Source of the DNA: Hepsetus odoe
Taxonomy: Eukaryota; Chordata; Actinopteri; Characiformes; Hepsetidae
Assembly: GCA_017165825.1 (NCBI GenBank)
Contig: CM029369.1
Location: forward strand, 14,360,455-14,424,454
DNA length: 64,000 nt
Direction of reading: 5' to 3'
Part shown: one piece after another, positions 35,086-45,640 of the stretch
Layout of the letters: the number at the start of each line of letters is the position of its first letter
Position numbering within the stretch: the first letter of the stretch is position 1
Position numbers and translations under genes: made by a program
The notes under the pieces: generated by a model
Databases searched by the model: none
Told to the model about the DNA's origin: nothing
What the model saw: only the letters and a program-made list of their open reading frames with translations

Positions 35086-35327
35086 GTTATCCTGATCCTG
35101 AGGTGTGTGGGTATAAGGATGATCAGCCCATCAAAGAGACGCGCCATTTTCAGATCGACTACGATGAAGATGGGAATTGCAGCCTGGTTATCTCTGAGGT
35201 CAGCGGGGATGATGATGCATAATACACCTGTAAAGCAGCTAACAGCCTCGGGGAGGCAATCTGCACTGCTGAACTCATCGTAGAGGTGATGGGAGAGGGG
35301 GAGGAGGAAGAGGAAGAAGAGGAATGA
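35086..35327 (+). pseudogene. mylk: mylk last exon: second half of telokin Ig with internal stop
   Basis: Encodes GYPDPEVCGYKDDQPIKETR, HFQIDYDEDGNCSLVISEVS, then GDDDA, stop (TAA 35220-35222, where the family has Lys), YTCKAANSLGEA and TAELIVE, and a Glu-rich tail ending at TGA 35325-35327. The invariant Ig Trp is Gly (GGG 35109-35111). Apart from these two changes the exon is strongly conserved, including the acidic telokin tail, which suggests recent decay. Confidence 0.93.
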
Positions 35328-35995
35328 GTAGTATAAATAAATTGAATAGTCTTGCCTTTTTGGATTATTTTGTAATGTGTTGCTTTTTGGCTTGTTGGTT
35401 TTGCTCTCACAAATTTGGACAAGTGGAAGCAGAGTGAAGATGGGCTCGGATCACTCATTTCAATGTTTGCTTTAATTGCACTTTTACTCTTTTTCTTCTT
35501 AAAGTATACTGACAGTAAACACCAGACTTGGTATCAGGTGTTGAGATATTTATAAATTTACACTCATCTTACTCACATACCAAGTTTTATGTCATGGAAT
35601 ATATGCAGTATTTAATAGTGTTAAGTTTATTTTGCTTTGTAACCAAACAATCCCAAACTCACATGTGTGTTTGTGTGCTCTGAGACCAGCATTACTGTGT
35701 GTGAGAGTATTAGAATGACTGTACGTAGTACTATTTGAGCACGGCCATGTCGGCTTTAAAGCTTTAATGCCTTTGTTTGGAGATGTTGCCATTCACTCAT
35801 CACTTTCTTTCAGAACAACAGCACTTACTGTTACCAAAGATTCAATTGTATGTTTTATGTTACATTTGTACGTAGATTATATTTGCATCATTTTATATAC
35901 ATACTAGTTTGACAAAGTCTAGATTATGTTGCAAGGAGAACACTACGACTGTAGTAAATCAATGTTATGGAATAAACATTTTTTTTTTATCACAA
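35328..35995 (+). other. mylk: mylk 3' UTR
   Basis: Follows the native stop and ends near a canonical AATAAA at 35971-35976, followed by a T-rich stretch. Extent is inferred from the signal only. No other feature seen inside. Confidence 0.6.
35971..35976 (+). terminator. Polyadenylation signal AATAAA (mylk 3' end)
   Basis: Canonical hexamer about 640 nt after the native stop codon, followed within 20 nt by a T run. The best placed signal for the distal end of the gene. Confidence 0.6.
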
Positions 35996-37289
35996 ATAAG
36001 TCTCTGAGTTGTACTAATGACAGGTAAAACAAAGGAAACCAGGATAAATATTGCATTTATAGTGTATTGGGACAGGATAGAAATATTACCAGAATGGGCC
36101 ACAAAGTTCCTCCACTAGATGTAGGTGTTGCTTCATGAAGCCTTATGTTAAGCTCCCATCCACTAGTGCCAAGAACAGGACCCTCCCTTGACCAGTTTCA
36201 CCCTTCACGTTCTCTGGGACGTTCATCTGTACTGTTATGAAGAAATACAAGAGTAGAATTTAAGCAACAAACACATAACTTGATTACAGACCTTCCTAGG
36301 AGGTCCTCCGTTTGACAGCCAAGAGCAAAATGAAAACTTTATTCTCTAAACTGATAAGCATCTGCTTACTTGAAGAAGACCTCTCCTGACTGAGTTAAAG
36401 AATGAGCATGCTTTAAATGTGAGGCATCTCTGGCTCAGACTACAATGTCTCCTCTGTGTCTTCTCTTTCTCCGCTCTCTTGTGAGCGTGCACTCTTAGCC
36501 TAAGAACACTGCTTCCTTTGGCTATGCTGCAGACGAATTTAGCAACATCTGTGAACTGGAGTTCTTCAGAGATCCCCTCGCATAGAGATTTTATTGTTCC
36601 AACTTTATTTTTGGCATTTGTCTGGCATTTTACATTTCCTTGTAGTGCACTTAAAATGCAGAGGGTCTCCTTAGGCTACTTATGTTTCACCAGCTGTGGG
36701 CTGTGGTCCTATTGACTGTTCCCTCCCCTCTACATGGAGTAAAACTAAATATTAAGGCTTGGACTCATCATGTGCTTGATGGCTCATTTCCGATTTTGAA
36801 ATGAATACACACACTCACGCCTCCTCTTTACTTCTACCAGGTGAAACAGACCGAAGGCTGTTCTTACGCCAACAAAGCAGGAGCAGTGACTCAGAAACTG
36901 AGTAACTGATAAAACTAGTGCAATCAGGCTAGCTTGTCTGGGCTGAAAACCTTGCCTTTGGAGGATAAGACTGGACGCCTTGGTACTGGCCAAACACCAT
37001 GAGCATGAGGCTACATGGAAACCCAGAACTTTAAATTCCAATTAGCCAAACACTCATGGCTTCAGAAGTTTTTAATCACCTTATACAAGGATCAGACGTG
37101 TTTGAGCAGTCATGGCTCAAGGTTTCCATCATGTATGGAGTCAGTATATATATTATATTACTATATACTTCATGCAAACTATATACTATGTAACTATACA
37201 CTTCACCCTGTATCCTTTATTACTGTATCCTATCCTATATTACCATACACTTTATTCTTTATACTATAACTTTATACTTTATCACTATA
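35996..37289. other. Intergenic sequence without recognised features
   Basis: Between the mylk polyadenylation signal and the first Tc1-derived element. Open frames are short with no family resemblance. Becomes rich in TATACT near 37140. Confidence 0.6.
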
Positions 37290-37832
37290 TACAGTACTGT
37301 GCAACTGTTTTAGGCAGGTGTAGAAAAAATGCTGTAAACAAAGAACGCCAGAAAATGAAAGTGTTAATCATTTATTTTCATCAATCAACAAAATGCAGTG
37401 AATTGAATAAAAGAGAAATCTAACTCAAATCAATATTTGGTGTGACCACCCTTTGCCTTCAAAACAGCAACAGTTCCTCAAGGTACACTTGCGCACAGTT
37501 TTTGAAGGAACTCGGCTGGTAGGTCGTTCCAAACATCTTGGAGAACTAACCACAGATCTTCTGTGGATGTAGGCTTCCTCACATCCTTCTGTCTCATGTA
37601 ATCCAGGCACACTGGATGATGTTGAGATCAGGGCTCTGTGGGGCCAGAAGAACTGATGCTGGCTTGAAGGCAAAAGGCAGAAACACCAAATATTGATCTG
37701 ATTTCTGATTTTTTGTTCAGCCACTTTGCATTTTGCAAATTGATAAAATAACAATCATTATTTATACTTGAAAGCATTCTTTGTTTGCTGTTACTTTTTC
37801 ACACATGCTCAAAACTTTTGCACAGTACTGTA
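37290..37832. mobile_element. Tc1-derived foldback element
   Basis: Ends tacagtactgtgcaactg / ttgcacagtactgta. The left arm, read on the minus strand, gives LPAEFLQ-like and AKGGHTKY-like transposase C-terminal text plus a longer piece of the transposase (WLVLQDVW near 37540). Confidence 0.75.
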
Positions 37833-38027
37833 CTTTATACTGTATTCTACTTTATTATAGAATTTATACTGTATATTATACCGTGACATACTTATTAGAT
37901 ACCTTTGTCTATTGCCTAGTGTAGGCCTAAACTTTTTTTACATACTACATACTTTTGTACATACTATATCAATATATACAGCATACTATATTATTATACT
38001 CTATTTACTGTATCCATCCATTATCTG

Positions 38028-38130
38028 CCGCTTGTCCCAAACGGTCGCTGGGAGTGCTGGTGTCCAAACCTAGCACACAGGGCGAGGACGGGGACGCACC
38101 TTGGACAGGTCGCCAGCCCATCGCAGGGAT
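38028..38130. repeat. Teleost interspersed-repeat piece
   Basis: tatctgccgcttgtcccaaac and aggtcgccagcccatcgcag are typical; the same text recurs at 61641-61746. Confidence 0.6.
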
Positions 38131-38242
38131 ACTCTATTTACTGTATACTATATTATTACATACTTTACATACTATTTAATATATTACAATATACTGCATA
38201 CAATATTACTATAAACTGTATACGGCATAACAGCATATGTAA

Positions 38243-38257
<15 letters not shown>

Positions 38258-38291
<34 letters not shown>
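38258..38291 (+). repeat. (TA)n tract
   Basis: A dozen or more TA units leading directly into the next Tc1-derived element, whose TA target-site preference fits. Confidence 0.9.
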
Positions 38292-38294
<3 letters not shown>

Positions 38295-38629
38295 TATTGT
38301 GCAAAGTTTTAGGTTGGAAAGGAAAAAATGCTGTAAACAAAGAATGCTTTCAGAAATATAATAATTGATTGTTTATTTTGATTAATTTACAAAATGCAAA
38401 GTGAGCGAACAAAAGAAAAACCTAAATCAAATCAATATTTGGTGTTACTACCTTTTGCCTTCAAACCAGCATCAGTTCTTCTAGGTACACTTGCACAAAG
38501 TCAGGATTCTGTAGGATTATAGTCGCTGTATGATCAAGCAATTTTACCAAACAGGTGCTGATGATCATCAATGTCACACTGAGGTTGAAACACAGTCACG
38601 TTTGGAACAACCTACTGCAAATGAAATAT
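38290..38629. mobile_element. Tc1-derived foldback element, right arm missing
   Basis: Left arm and spacer are nearly identical to the next copy over about 290 nt, but it stops after tttggaacaacctac, before the right arm. Confidence 0.75.
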
Positions 38630-39180
38630 ACAGTACTGTGCAAAAGTTTTAGGCTGGTGTGGAAAAAATGCTGTAAACAAAGAATGCTTTCAGAAATATA
38701 AATAATGATTGTTTATTTTGATCAATTTACAAAATGCAAAGTGAGCGAACAAAAGAAAAACCTAAATCAAATCAATATTTGGTGTTACTACCTTTTGCCT
38801 TCAAACCAGCATCAGTTCTTCTAGGTACACTTGCACAAAGTCAGGGATTCTGTAGGATTATAGTCGGTGTATGATCAAGCAACTTTACCAAACAGGTGCT
38901 GATGATCATCAATGTCACACTGAGGTTGAAACACAGTCACGTTTGGAACAACCTACCAGCCGAGTTCCTTCAAAAACTGTGTGCAAGTGTACCTAGAAGA
39001 ACTGTTGCTGTTTTGAAGGCAAAGGGTGGTCACACCAAATATTGATTTGATTTAGATTTCTCTTTTGTTCATTCACTGCATTTTGTTGACTGAAGAAAAT
39101 AAATGATTAACACTTCCATTTCTGAAAGCACTTTGTTTACAGCATTTTTTCACACCTGCCTAAAACTATATATACACAGT
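38630..39180. mobile_element. Tc1-derived foldback element, complete
   Basis: Left arm (about 38630-38840) and right arm (about 38955-39170) are reverse complements: both carry ctaggtacacttgc / gcaagtgtacctag and the tttggtgt / acaccaaa text. The spacer includes ggtgctgatgatcatcaatg. The right arm read forward gives VPRRT-like and AKGGHTKY transposase-end text. Confidence 0.8.
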
Positions 39181-39184
39181 ATTG

Positions 39185-41412
39185 TATATATACTCTGTAC
39201 TGTATACTATGTGATTATATACTCTATACTCTATATTAAGTGATTATACACTCTACTGTATACTACATAATTATATACTCTATACAATGTGATTATATAC
39301 TCTATACTACATGATTATATACTCTATATTGTATAATACATAATTATATACTCTATACCGTGTGATTATATACTCTGTACCGTATACTACGTGATTATAT
39401 ACCCTATACTGTATACTACATGATTATATACTCTATACCATGTGATTATATACTCTATACTATGTGATTATGTACTCTTTACTGTATACTATGTGATTAT
39501 ATACTCTATACTAAGTGATTATATACTTTATACTCTAAACTACGTGATTATATACTCTATACTGTATACTACATGATTATATACTCTATATTGTATACTA
39601 TGTGATTCTATACTCTATACTGTGTGATTATATACTCTATATTGTATACTATGTGATTCTATACGCTATACTGTGTGATTATATACTCTATACTGTATAC
39701 TATGTGATTATATACTTTATACTATTAGATTATATACTCTATACTGTATACTACATGATTATATACTCTATACTATGATTATATACTCTGTACTATGTGA
39801 TTATATACTCTTTACTACATGAGTATATACTCTATACTATGTGATTATATACTCTATACTGTATACTACATGATTATATACTCTATACTGTATACTATGT
39901 GATTATATACTCTTTACTGCATACTATGTGATTCTATACTCTGTACTATGTGATTATATACTCGATACTGTATACTATGTCATTATATACTCGATACTGT
40001 ATACTATGTGATTATATACTCTATACGCTATACTATGTGATTATATACTCTATACTGTATACTGTGTGATTATATACTCTATACTATGTGATTATATACT
40101 CTATATGGTATACTATGTGATTATATACTCTATACTGTGATTATATACTCGATACTGTATACTATGTGATTATATACTCTATACTGTATACTGTGTGATT
40201 ATATACTCTGTACTATGTGATTATATACTCGACACTATGTGATTATATACTCTATACTGTATACTGTGTGATTATATACTCTATACTATGTGATTATATA
40301 CTCGATACTGTATACTATGTGATTATATACTCTATACTGTGTGATTATATACTCTATACTATGTGATTATATACTCTGTGCTATGTGATTATATACTCGA
40401 TACTCTATACTATGTGATTATATACTCTATACTGTATGATTATATACTCTATACTATGTGATTATATACTCTATATTGTATACTATGTGATTATATACTC
40501 TATACTATGTGATTATATACTGTATACTGTGTGATTATATACTCTATACTATGTGATTATATACTCTATACTATGTGATTATATACTCGATACTGTATAC
40601 TATGTGATTATATACTCTATACTGTGTGATTATATACTCTATACTGTATACTATGTGATTCTATACTCTATAATATGTGATTATATACTCTATACTGTAT
40701 ACTGTGTGATTATATACTCTATACTATGTGATTATATACTCTATACTGTATACTATGTGATTATATACTCTATACTATGTGATTATATACTCTATACTAT
40801 GTGATTATATACTCTATACTATGTGATTATATACTCGATACTGTATACTATGTGATTATATACTGTATACTATGTGATTATATACTCTATACGGTATACT
40901 GTGTGATGATATACTCTATACTATGTGATTATATACTCGATACTGTATACTATGTGATTATATACTCTATACTATGTGATTATATACGCTATACTATGTG
41001 ATTATATACTGTATACTGTGTGATTATATACTCTATACTATGTGATTATATACTCTATACTATGATTATATACTGTATACTGTGTGATTATATACTCTAT
41101 ACTATGTGATTATATACTGTATACTGTGTGGTTATATACTCGATACTATGTGATTATATACTGTATACTGTGTGGTTATATACTCGATACTCTATACTAT
41201 GTGATTATATACTGTATACTGTGTGATTATATACTGTATACTATGTGATTATATACTGTATACTGTGTGGTTATATACTCGATACTCTATACTATGTGAT
41301 TATATACTGTATACAGTGTGATTATATACTCTATACTATGTGATTATATACTGTATACTATGTGATTATATACTCTATACTATGTGATTATATACTCTAT
41401 ACGGTATACTAT
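39185..41412 (+). repeat. 2.2-kb AT-rich minisatellite (22/29-nt units)
   Basis: Tandem array of actatgtgattatatactct(at), 22 nt, mixed with a 29-nt form carrying an extra actgtat. Roughly 90 units by length. It yields long but meaningless open frames (repeats of YSILCDYI). Ends just before a CpG-rich stretch. Confidence 0.95.
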
Positions 41413-41439
41413 GTCACCATATACTCGTGTCTGTTGCTT

Positions 41440-42234
41440 GGTTTAGGCACCACATGTGTCTCCGTGATGTTCTCCTGCACGTCAGATCCATGTTTACAGG
41501 AAATGTGAGCTTTTCGTCCCCTCGGTCTGGATGTAACATTTAAACGCAGAGTTCGGAGTCAGCTGTGTTTCCTTCTTGCCAGCTGAACTGTGATATGGAG
41601 GACGCCCTGCAGGCTCTGTGGAAGTGTCCATCTGGACAAGGACGGACACTCCCAGACAGATGAGATGGGGTTTTGATATAAAAGCGGGATGGCGGCTGTG
41701 CCCTGATCGAACGGGGGGCTTTAAAGTGGGAAAAGTTGGGAAAAGCAGACTTCAAATACCAGAATGCAACTCCACAAGTGAGCGATCAGGCACGCCCAGA
41801 AGTGGGAGGCCAGCGCGAGACAGAGGACAGTGTGGGGATGCGACTGTAAGGGGAGGACAGAGCGGGACAGGACAGGACGGGACAGGACGGGACAGGGGGA
41901 GTGGGGCTGACTGCTGAGCACTGGATTAGTCCTCACACAGACGGGGAAGCGCTGGGTCTGAATCATGCGCAGCGTCAGCTCCGCGGCTCTCTGGGAGTGG
42001 TGGAGCGGGAATTGAGCAAGATGCGGATCAGAGCCCGTGTTCACTCGCTGATGTCCCAGTCTGGCTGCTCCTGACTCTCCTGCTGCTGCCATGCTCGCTC
42101 GAGGCTCTTCCCTGGATTCCTCCTGAAGTTCAGCAGCGGGGCAGATAGCAAGCGTCCACAAGAGTCAAAGCGCAGCCGCTGAGTGGAGAGTGCTTTATTC
42201 CCGAGGCAGCTTTTTGAACGGCGGGGTTAAAAAC
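41440..42234 (+). promoter_or_regulatory. CpG-rich promoter and 5' UTR of formin-like gene
   Basis: Base composition shifts sharply from AT-rich minisatellite to GC- and CpG-rich sequence that continues past the first exon to about 43250. Includes a short gggacaggac tandem at about 41860-41895. No clear TATA box near the start codon. The transcription start cannot be fixed from sequence alone. Confidence 0.65.
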
Positions 42235-42348
42235 ATGGGCAACGCGGGGAGTGTGGAGCAGCACCCCGATGTGAAGGGACACGGCGTGCCGTTAAAGCTG
42301 CCCATGCCGGACCCGGGGGAGCTAGAGGAGAGGTTCGCCGTTGTTTTG
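42235..42348 (+). CDS. fmnl2: Formin-like protein (FMNL2 type), first coding exon
   Basis: Encodes 38 residues beginning MGNAGSVEQHPDVKGHGVPL and then KLPMPDPGELEERFAVVL, ending TTG|gtgagg in phase 0. FMNL proteins nucleate and elongate actin filaments downstream of Cdc42/Rac; FMNL2 works in lamellipodia and at junctions. Gly2 in MGNAGS fits the family's N-myristoylation site. The PLKLPMPxPGELEERFA stretch and the exon end before NAMNLPPDK match FMNL2 better than FMNL1 or FMNL3; the variable residues 7-16 differ. The ATG context is aaaacATGG. Teleosts have two fmnl2 copies; I cannot say which this is. The next exon is not in the window. Confidence 0.9.
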
Positions 42349-42417
42349 GTGAGGAAAGTTATTTGCTAACTTTTAATCTCTTTTCATTCCACTCAAACTC
42401 TCAACCCTTCGCTGGCT

Positions 42418-42418
<1 letters not shown>

Positions 42419-42450
<32 letters not shown>
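42419..42450 (+). repeat. (CT)16 microsatellite
   Basis: Pure CT run 70 nt inside the formin intron, followed by cag. Confidence 0.95.
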
Positions 42451-42454
<4 letters not shown>

Positions 42455-43048
42455 GGGTTTGTCCCAGTCCCTCCTCCCTCCTATTGTTGGAGAGCTAGCG
42501 GGCTAAGCGGCTAACTCCGCGGCGCACACGCTCCAGCAGCAGTGCCCTCCCCCTCCCCCCCTCCCCGCAACCCTCTTTCACCGAACGACCAGCGGACTGA
42601 GGCGCTGTGGCTCAGAGCTGACTCGGTAGAAAAGTCTGACGCTCGATAAAAGGCGGCCTTTCTCACCTGAGGCGAGTTTGGTCAGTTAGCGTGTGGCTAA
42701 TGTAGGAACTTGCTGAGCTGGACGTCACGGCTGATCATTAACCAGCGCGCGCCGCCGTTAAACCCTTCAGGGCCACATCACATCAGTTCCCACCACACTC
42801 TGTCACCCTGAAAGGAAAAGGGCGAAAAAAAGGCCATTTCGATGGTTAAATCTGCTCGTGAGCGCTCACTCTCCGTGTCCGGACGCGGATCTGTTGCCCG
42901 GGTTGATGGGGGTTCGCTCGCGGGGCTCGAGGGAGTGTTCGGAGCTCATTTCTCTGTAAAGCGCGCGCGCTTGACTCCTCAACAGCTGGAGTCTCGGCAC
43001 CCAGAGGGCTGAGACTGGGTTTGACTGGCTGGAGCAGAGAGAGACCGG

Positions 43049-43076
43049 GAGGAGGAGGAGGAGGAGGAGGAGGAGG
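43049..43076 (+). repeat. (GGA)n tract
   Basis: Nine or so GGA units in the CpG-rich part of the intron. Confidence 0.9.
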
Positions 43077-43320
43077 TCCTGCAGAAGCAGAAGCTGCACG
43101 CACCTCATCCTCCTGTACCACCTCAAGGAGCACCTGCTCCCAGACCTGCTCATCCCCGAGGACTTACTGATAGATGTATGCAAGAAAAGGAGATCTTCTC
43201 TGGCTGTGTCCTGTTTTCCAGCTTTCTGCAGAACTGGAAGCTGCCACATGGCTAGAATCTAGTAAAGCTGGCATTCATACACTCTGCACCTGCACCAAGG
43301 ACTGTTTCTGATTACTCTGT

Positions 43321-43367
43321 GAGTGTGTGTGTGTGTGAGTGTGTGTGTGTGTGAGTGTGTGTGGGCA
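43321..43367 (+). repeat. (TG)n with GAGTG interruptions
   Basis: gtgtgtgtgtgtgagt repeated about three times. Confidence 0.85.
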
Positions 43368-43969
43368 GCACAGCCTGTGTCGTCCGCTAGACCCGGTTTT
43401 ATGAGGACGTCTAAATGTGGGTCAGACATGACCGTCAGACCTAATGCTCCACTAACTCTAGACTAACTCTCCCCCAGCCTGACCCACGCAGCTCCGGTTA
43501 ACACTCAGACAGGCGCACACACCACTCAAGATGATAAAACACTGAAAGTCCCTGGTGGCGCAGCAGCCCGGAGCCCGAGAGGTGGAGTGGAAATGTTAAA
43601 GCATGCCTGGAGGAAACTGGGCCGGCCTGGTTTAATGCGTCACTGTTTCTCCCACAGTGCCTGAGGCTGCGGTTAATCTCCCCAACTTCTTTTACAAGCG
43701 CTCAGACACTCTGTAGTACCGGGTGAGACGCTGTCAGCACTGGCACACTGTTCCACAAGCGTTCTGTGATGTTGCATTTGCACCGGATTTGTAGCACAGA
43801 TTGATAATGAGCTCGATAGGAATGATTAAACCTAGTTTGTGCCTAATATCCAAGAAGTTGTGGCACTTGCTGGGTGCTTCAGATTATTGCGAATGACCCG
43901 TTCAGAATACATAATCTGTGCAAAGTGGTCAAACCGAAGGTGAATAAATGATCCTTTTGAAATAGCCCG

Positions 43970-44175
43970 CAGTGAAGCACAACAAAATGAAACCTCTGTT
44001 TTTAACCCATACACAGCATGCAGCAGGGAGTGGCTATAACCAGCACCCGGGGAGCAGTGATGGGGACAGTACATTGCTCAAGGGTACCTCAGGCCATCCT
44101 ACTGGTGTGGGATTGAGTCCCATTAACTTTCGATCCTGGGACCCAGTCCCTTACCACTAGGCTGCCTCTGCCCCA
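43970..44175 (-). mobile_element. SINE family A, antisense
   Basis: In the formin intron. Contains acccggggagcagtgatggg, ttgctcaagggtacctcagg and cttaccactaggctgcc. Confidence 0.8.
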
Positions 44176-45449
44176 AAGCAAGCTGTGACTGGTTTGCAAG
44201 ACATTTAGCATTAACCTAAAAAACTCATCTGATGCCAAGATACAATTGACCGGTTGTGAAATGAATCAGTACCATCCATCAAGCACTCTTGGGATTACTC
44301 TGCATAAGTCTTAGCACCCCTCCCCCCATTGATTGTGTTGTTTTGTCCTCATGGTATTCAGTAATGCTTGTCACAGTGCTCTTATTGATGCAATTCCTGC
44401 AAGTCGTGTGTAAATGAATCATCCCCTGGATTGACGCCATTCACACAGTATAGCAGATTGGAGCCTTTAAGTGCCAAGACTGAAAAGACTTTAAAAGCCT
44501 TATTGTGTATAGTCGCTGGAATTATTTACCATCAAAAAGAAGACTAACTTACCATGATTAAAACAGGGTTAAAAGTGTGATTTAATGTTCAGTGCGACAA
44601 CAAATGAACTTTGCTGAGTTAGATTTCTCAATAAAACATAGACTAGGCTTTGCTCTTAAGACACTGCACACAAGACTGTAATACATTTACCAGAGCGTGC
44701 TACAGTGATGTATCAGACGCTGGCGAGCTGTGACAGTAATGATGTCTTCTCTCTTGGCAGGCATGGATGGAGACATTAGGAATGTTTGAGCATTTTAATG
44801 ACAATTCTGTGAGTTATTTACTCATATTAAAACCCTGATGTGTGCCAGCCTCTGGCAGGCTGAAGGAGTAATGGCTGAAGTTCTGACCCCTCAGCTCTCG
44901 GAGAGCTGCTGTCAGAAGTTTATTGATTGCAGTAATGTGGTTTATATACATGATCACTGTGGAGGTGTGCTGAGAAACTCTGCTTGTAATGGGTTTTGCA
45001 AATTAATTTCAAATAAAAGATTGAATGTAGTTGGTTTGGGTTGATTTAATGAATGGAAAGGGATTGAAGGCAAGAAGATGATTATCATTCTCTTCTCAAT
45101 GTGTTAAATTACATTACATTTATGCCTTGATATTCTTTTCGGACATGAACAAAAGTCAGTTCTTCTAGACTGCTGACGAACAGTGCCTTGTTCATTTAAT
45201 TTAGTGCAGCCCAGTGTGTGAAACACTGCATTAAAACAGTTAGGATTAATACACTAACACACAGTGTCTCCTTTTTATTTACATGGTCCTCTAAAATGGT
45301 CAAAAATCCATTATAGTTCCATGGCTGTGGTGAGAAGGACTTTTTTATCATGAGCATATAGCTGTGCAAAAAAAAGCTTCTATTAAGATGTTTAGAGCTA
45401 ATGTTCAGAAAGATGTAATGAAGCTTTAAATATTATACATCCTTCTTGC

Positions 45450-45640
45450 ACACATTAGGGGTCACCACAGCGGATCATCCGTTTCCATTTCTTCTGGTCC
45501 TCTGCATCTTCCTCCTTCAAACCAACCATCTGCATGTCATCTCTCACCACATCTGTAAACCTCCTCTTTGGTCTTCCTCTTTTCTGGCAGCTCCATCTTC
45601 AGCATTCTTCTCCCAATGCACTTTATTTATTATTCATTTC
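45450..45640 (-). mobile_element. RTE-like LINE C-terminal fragment, antisense
   Basis: The minus strand reads RRFTDVVRDDMQMVGLKEED, AEDQKKWKRMIRCGDP, a very common fish LINE reverse-transcriptase tail, preceded in another frame by IGRRMLKMELP. One frameshift separates the two. Confidence 0.75.

Larger units (their letters stand above)
1194..35327 (+). pseudogene. mylk: mylk-like gene (long smooth-muscle MLCK); Ig/FN3 part open, kinase and telokin part broken
   Basis: In vertebrates, MLCK is a Ca2+/calmodulin-dependent kinase that phosphorylates myosin regulatory light chain, and its long N-terminus binds actin. The window holds about 28 exons in family order: Ig (second of the long form), linker, four more Ig, a DFR-motif linker with an Ig, a K/P linker, Ig, FN3, kinase, calmodulin-binding segment and telokin Ig. 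The first Ig and the start codon lie upstream. Every exon from 1194 to 27644 is open and phase-compatible. A 2-nt deletion in the next exon puts the first stop at 27948-27950. Further lesions follow in five exons, listed with them. Introns keep normal GT..AG borders except before the catalytic-loop exon. The lesions include substitutions as well as indels and cluster in the C-terminal quarter, so assembly noise is a weak explanation. Teleosts often keep duplicate mylk genes, so this may be a decaying or repurposed paralogue (inference). Confidence 0.9.

Noticed and set aside
37425..37754. 109-codon minus-strand open frame
   Set aside because: Derived from a fragmentary Tc1 transposase in a foldback element; no DDE domain left.
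40553..41001. Open frames of 66-83 codons with repeated YSILCDYIL
   Set aside because: They are translations of the AT-rich minisatellite; unit length allows long open stretches without coding meaning.
42349..42453. A (CT)16cag sequence 105 nt after the formin first exon that looks like a splice acceptor
   Set aside because: The sequence after it does not encode the expected FMNL continuation and stops within 15 codons.
43084..43133. Possible second FMNL exon
   Set aside because: The peptide does not match any FMNL segment, and the expected NAMNLPPDK text is absent.
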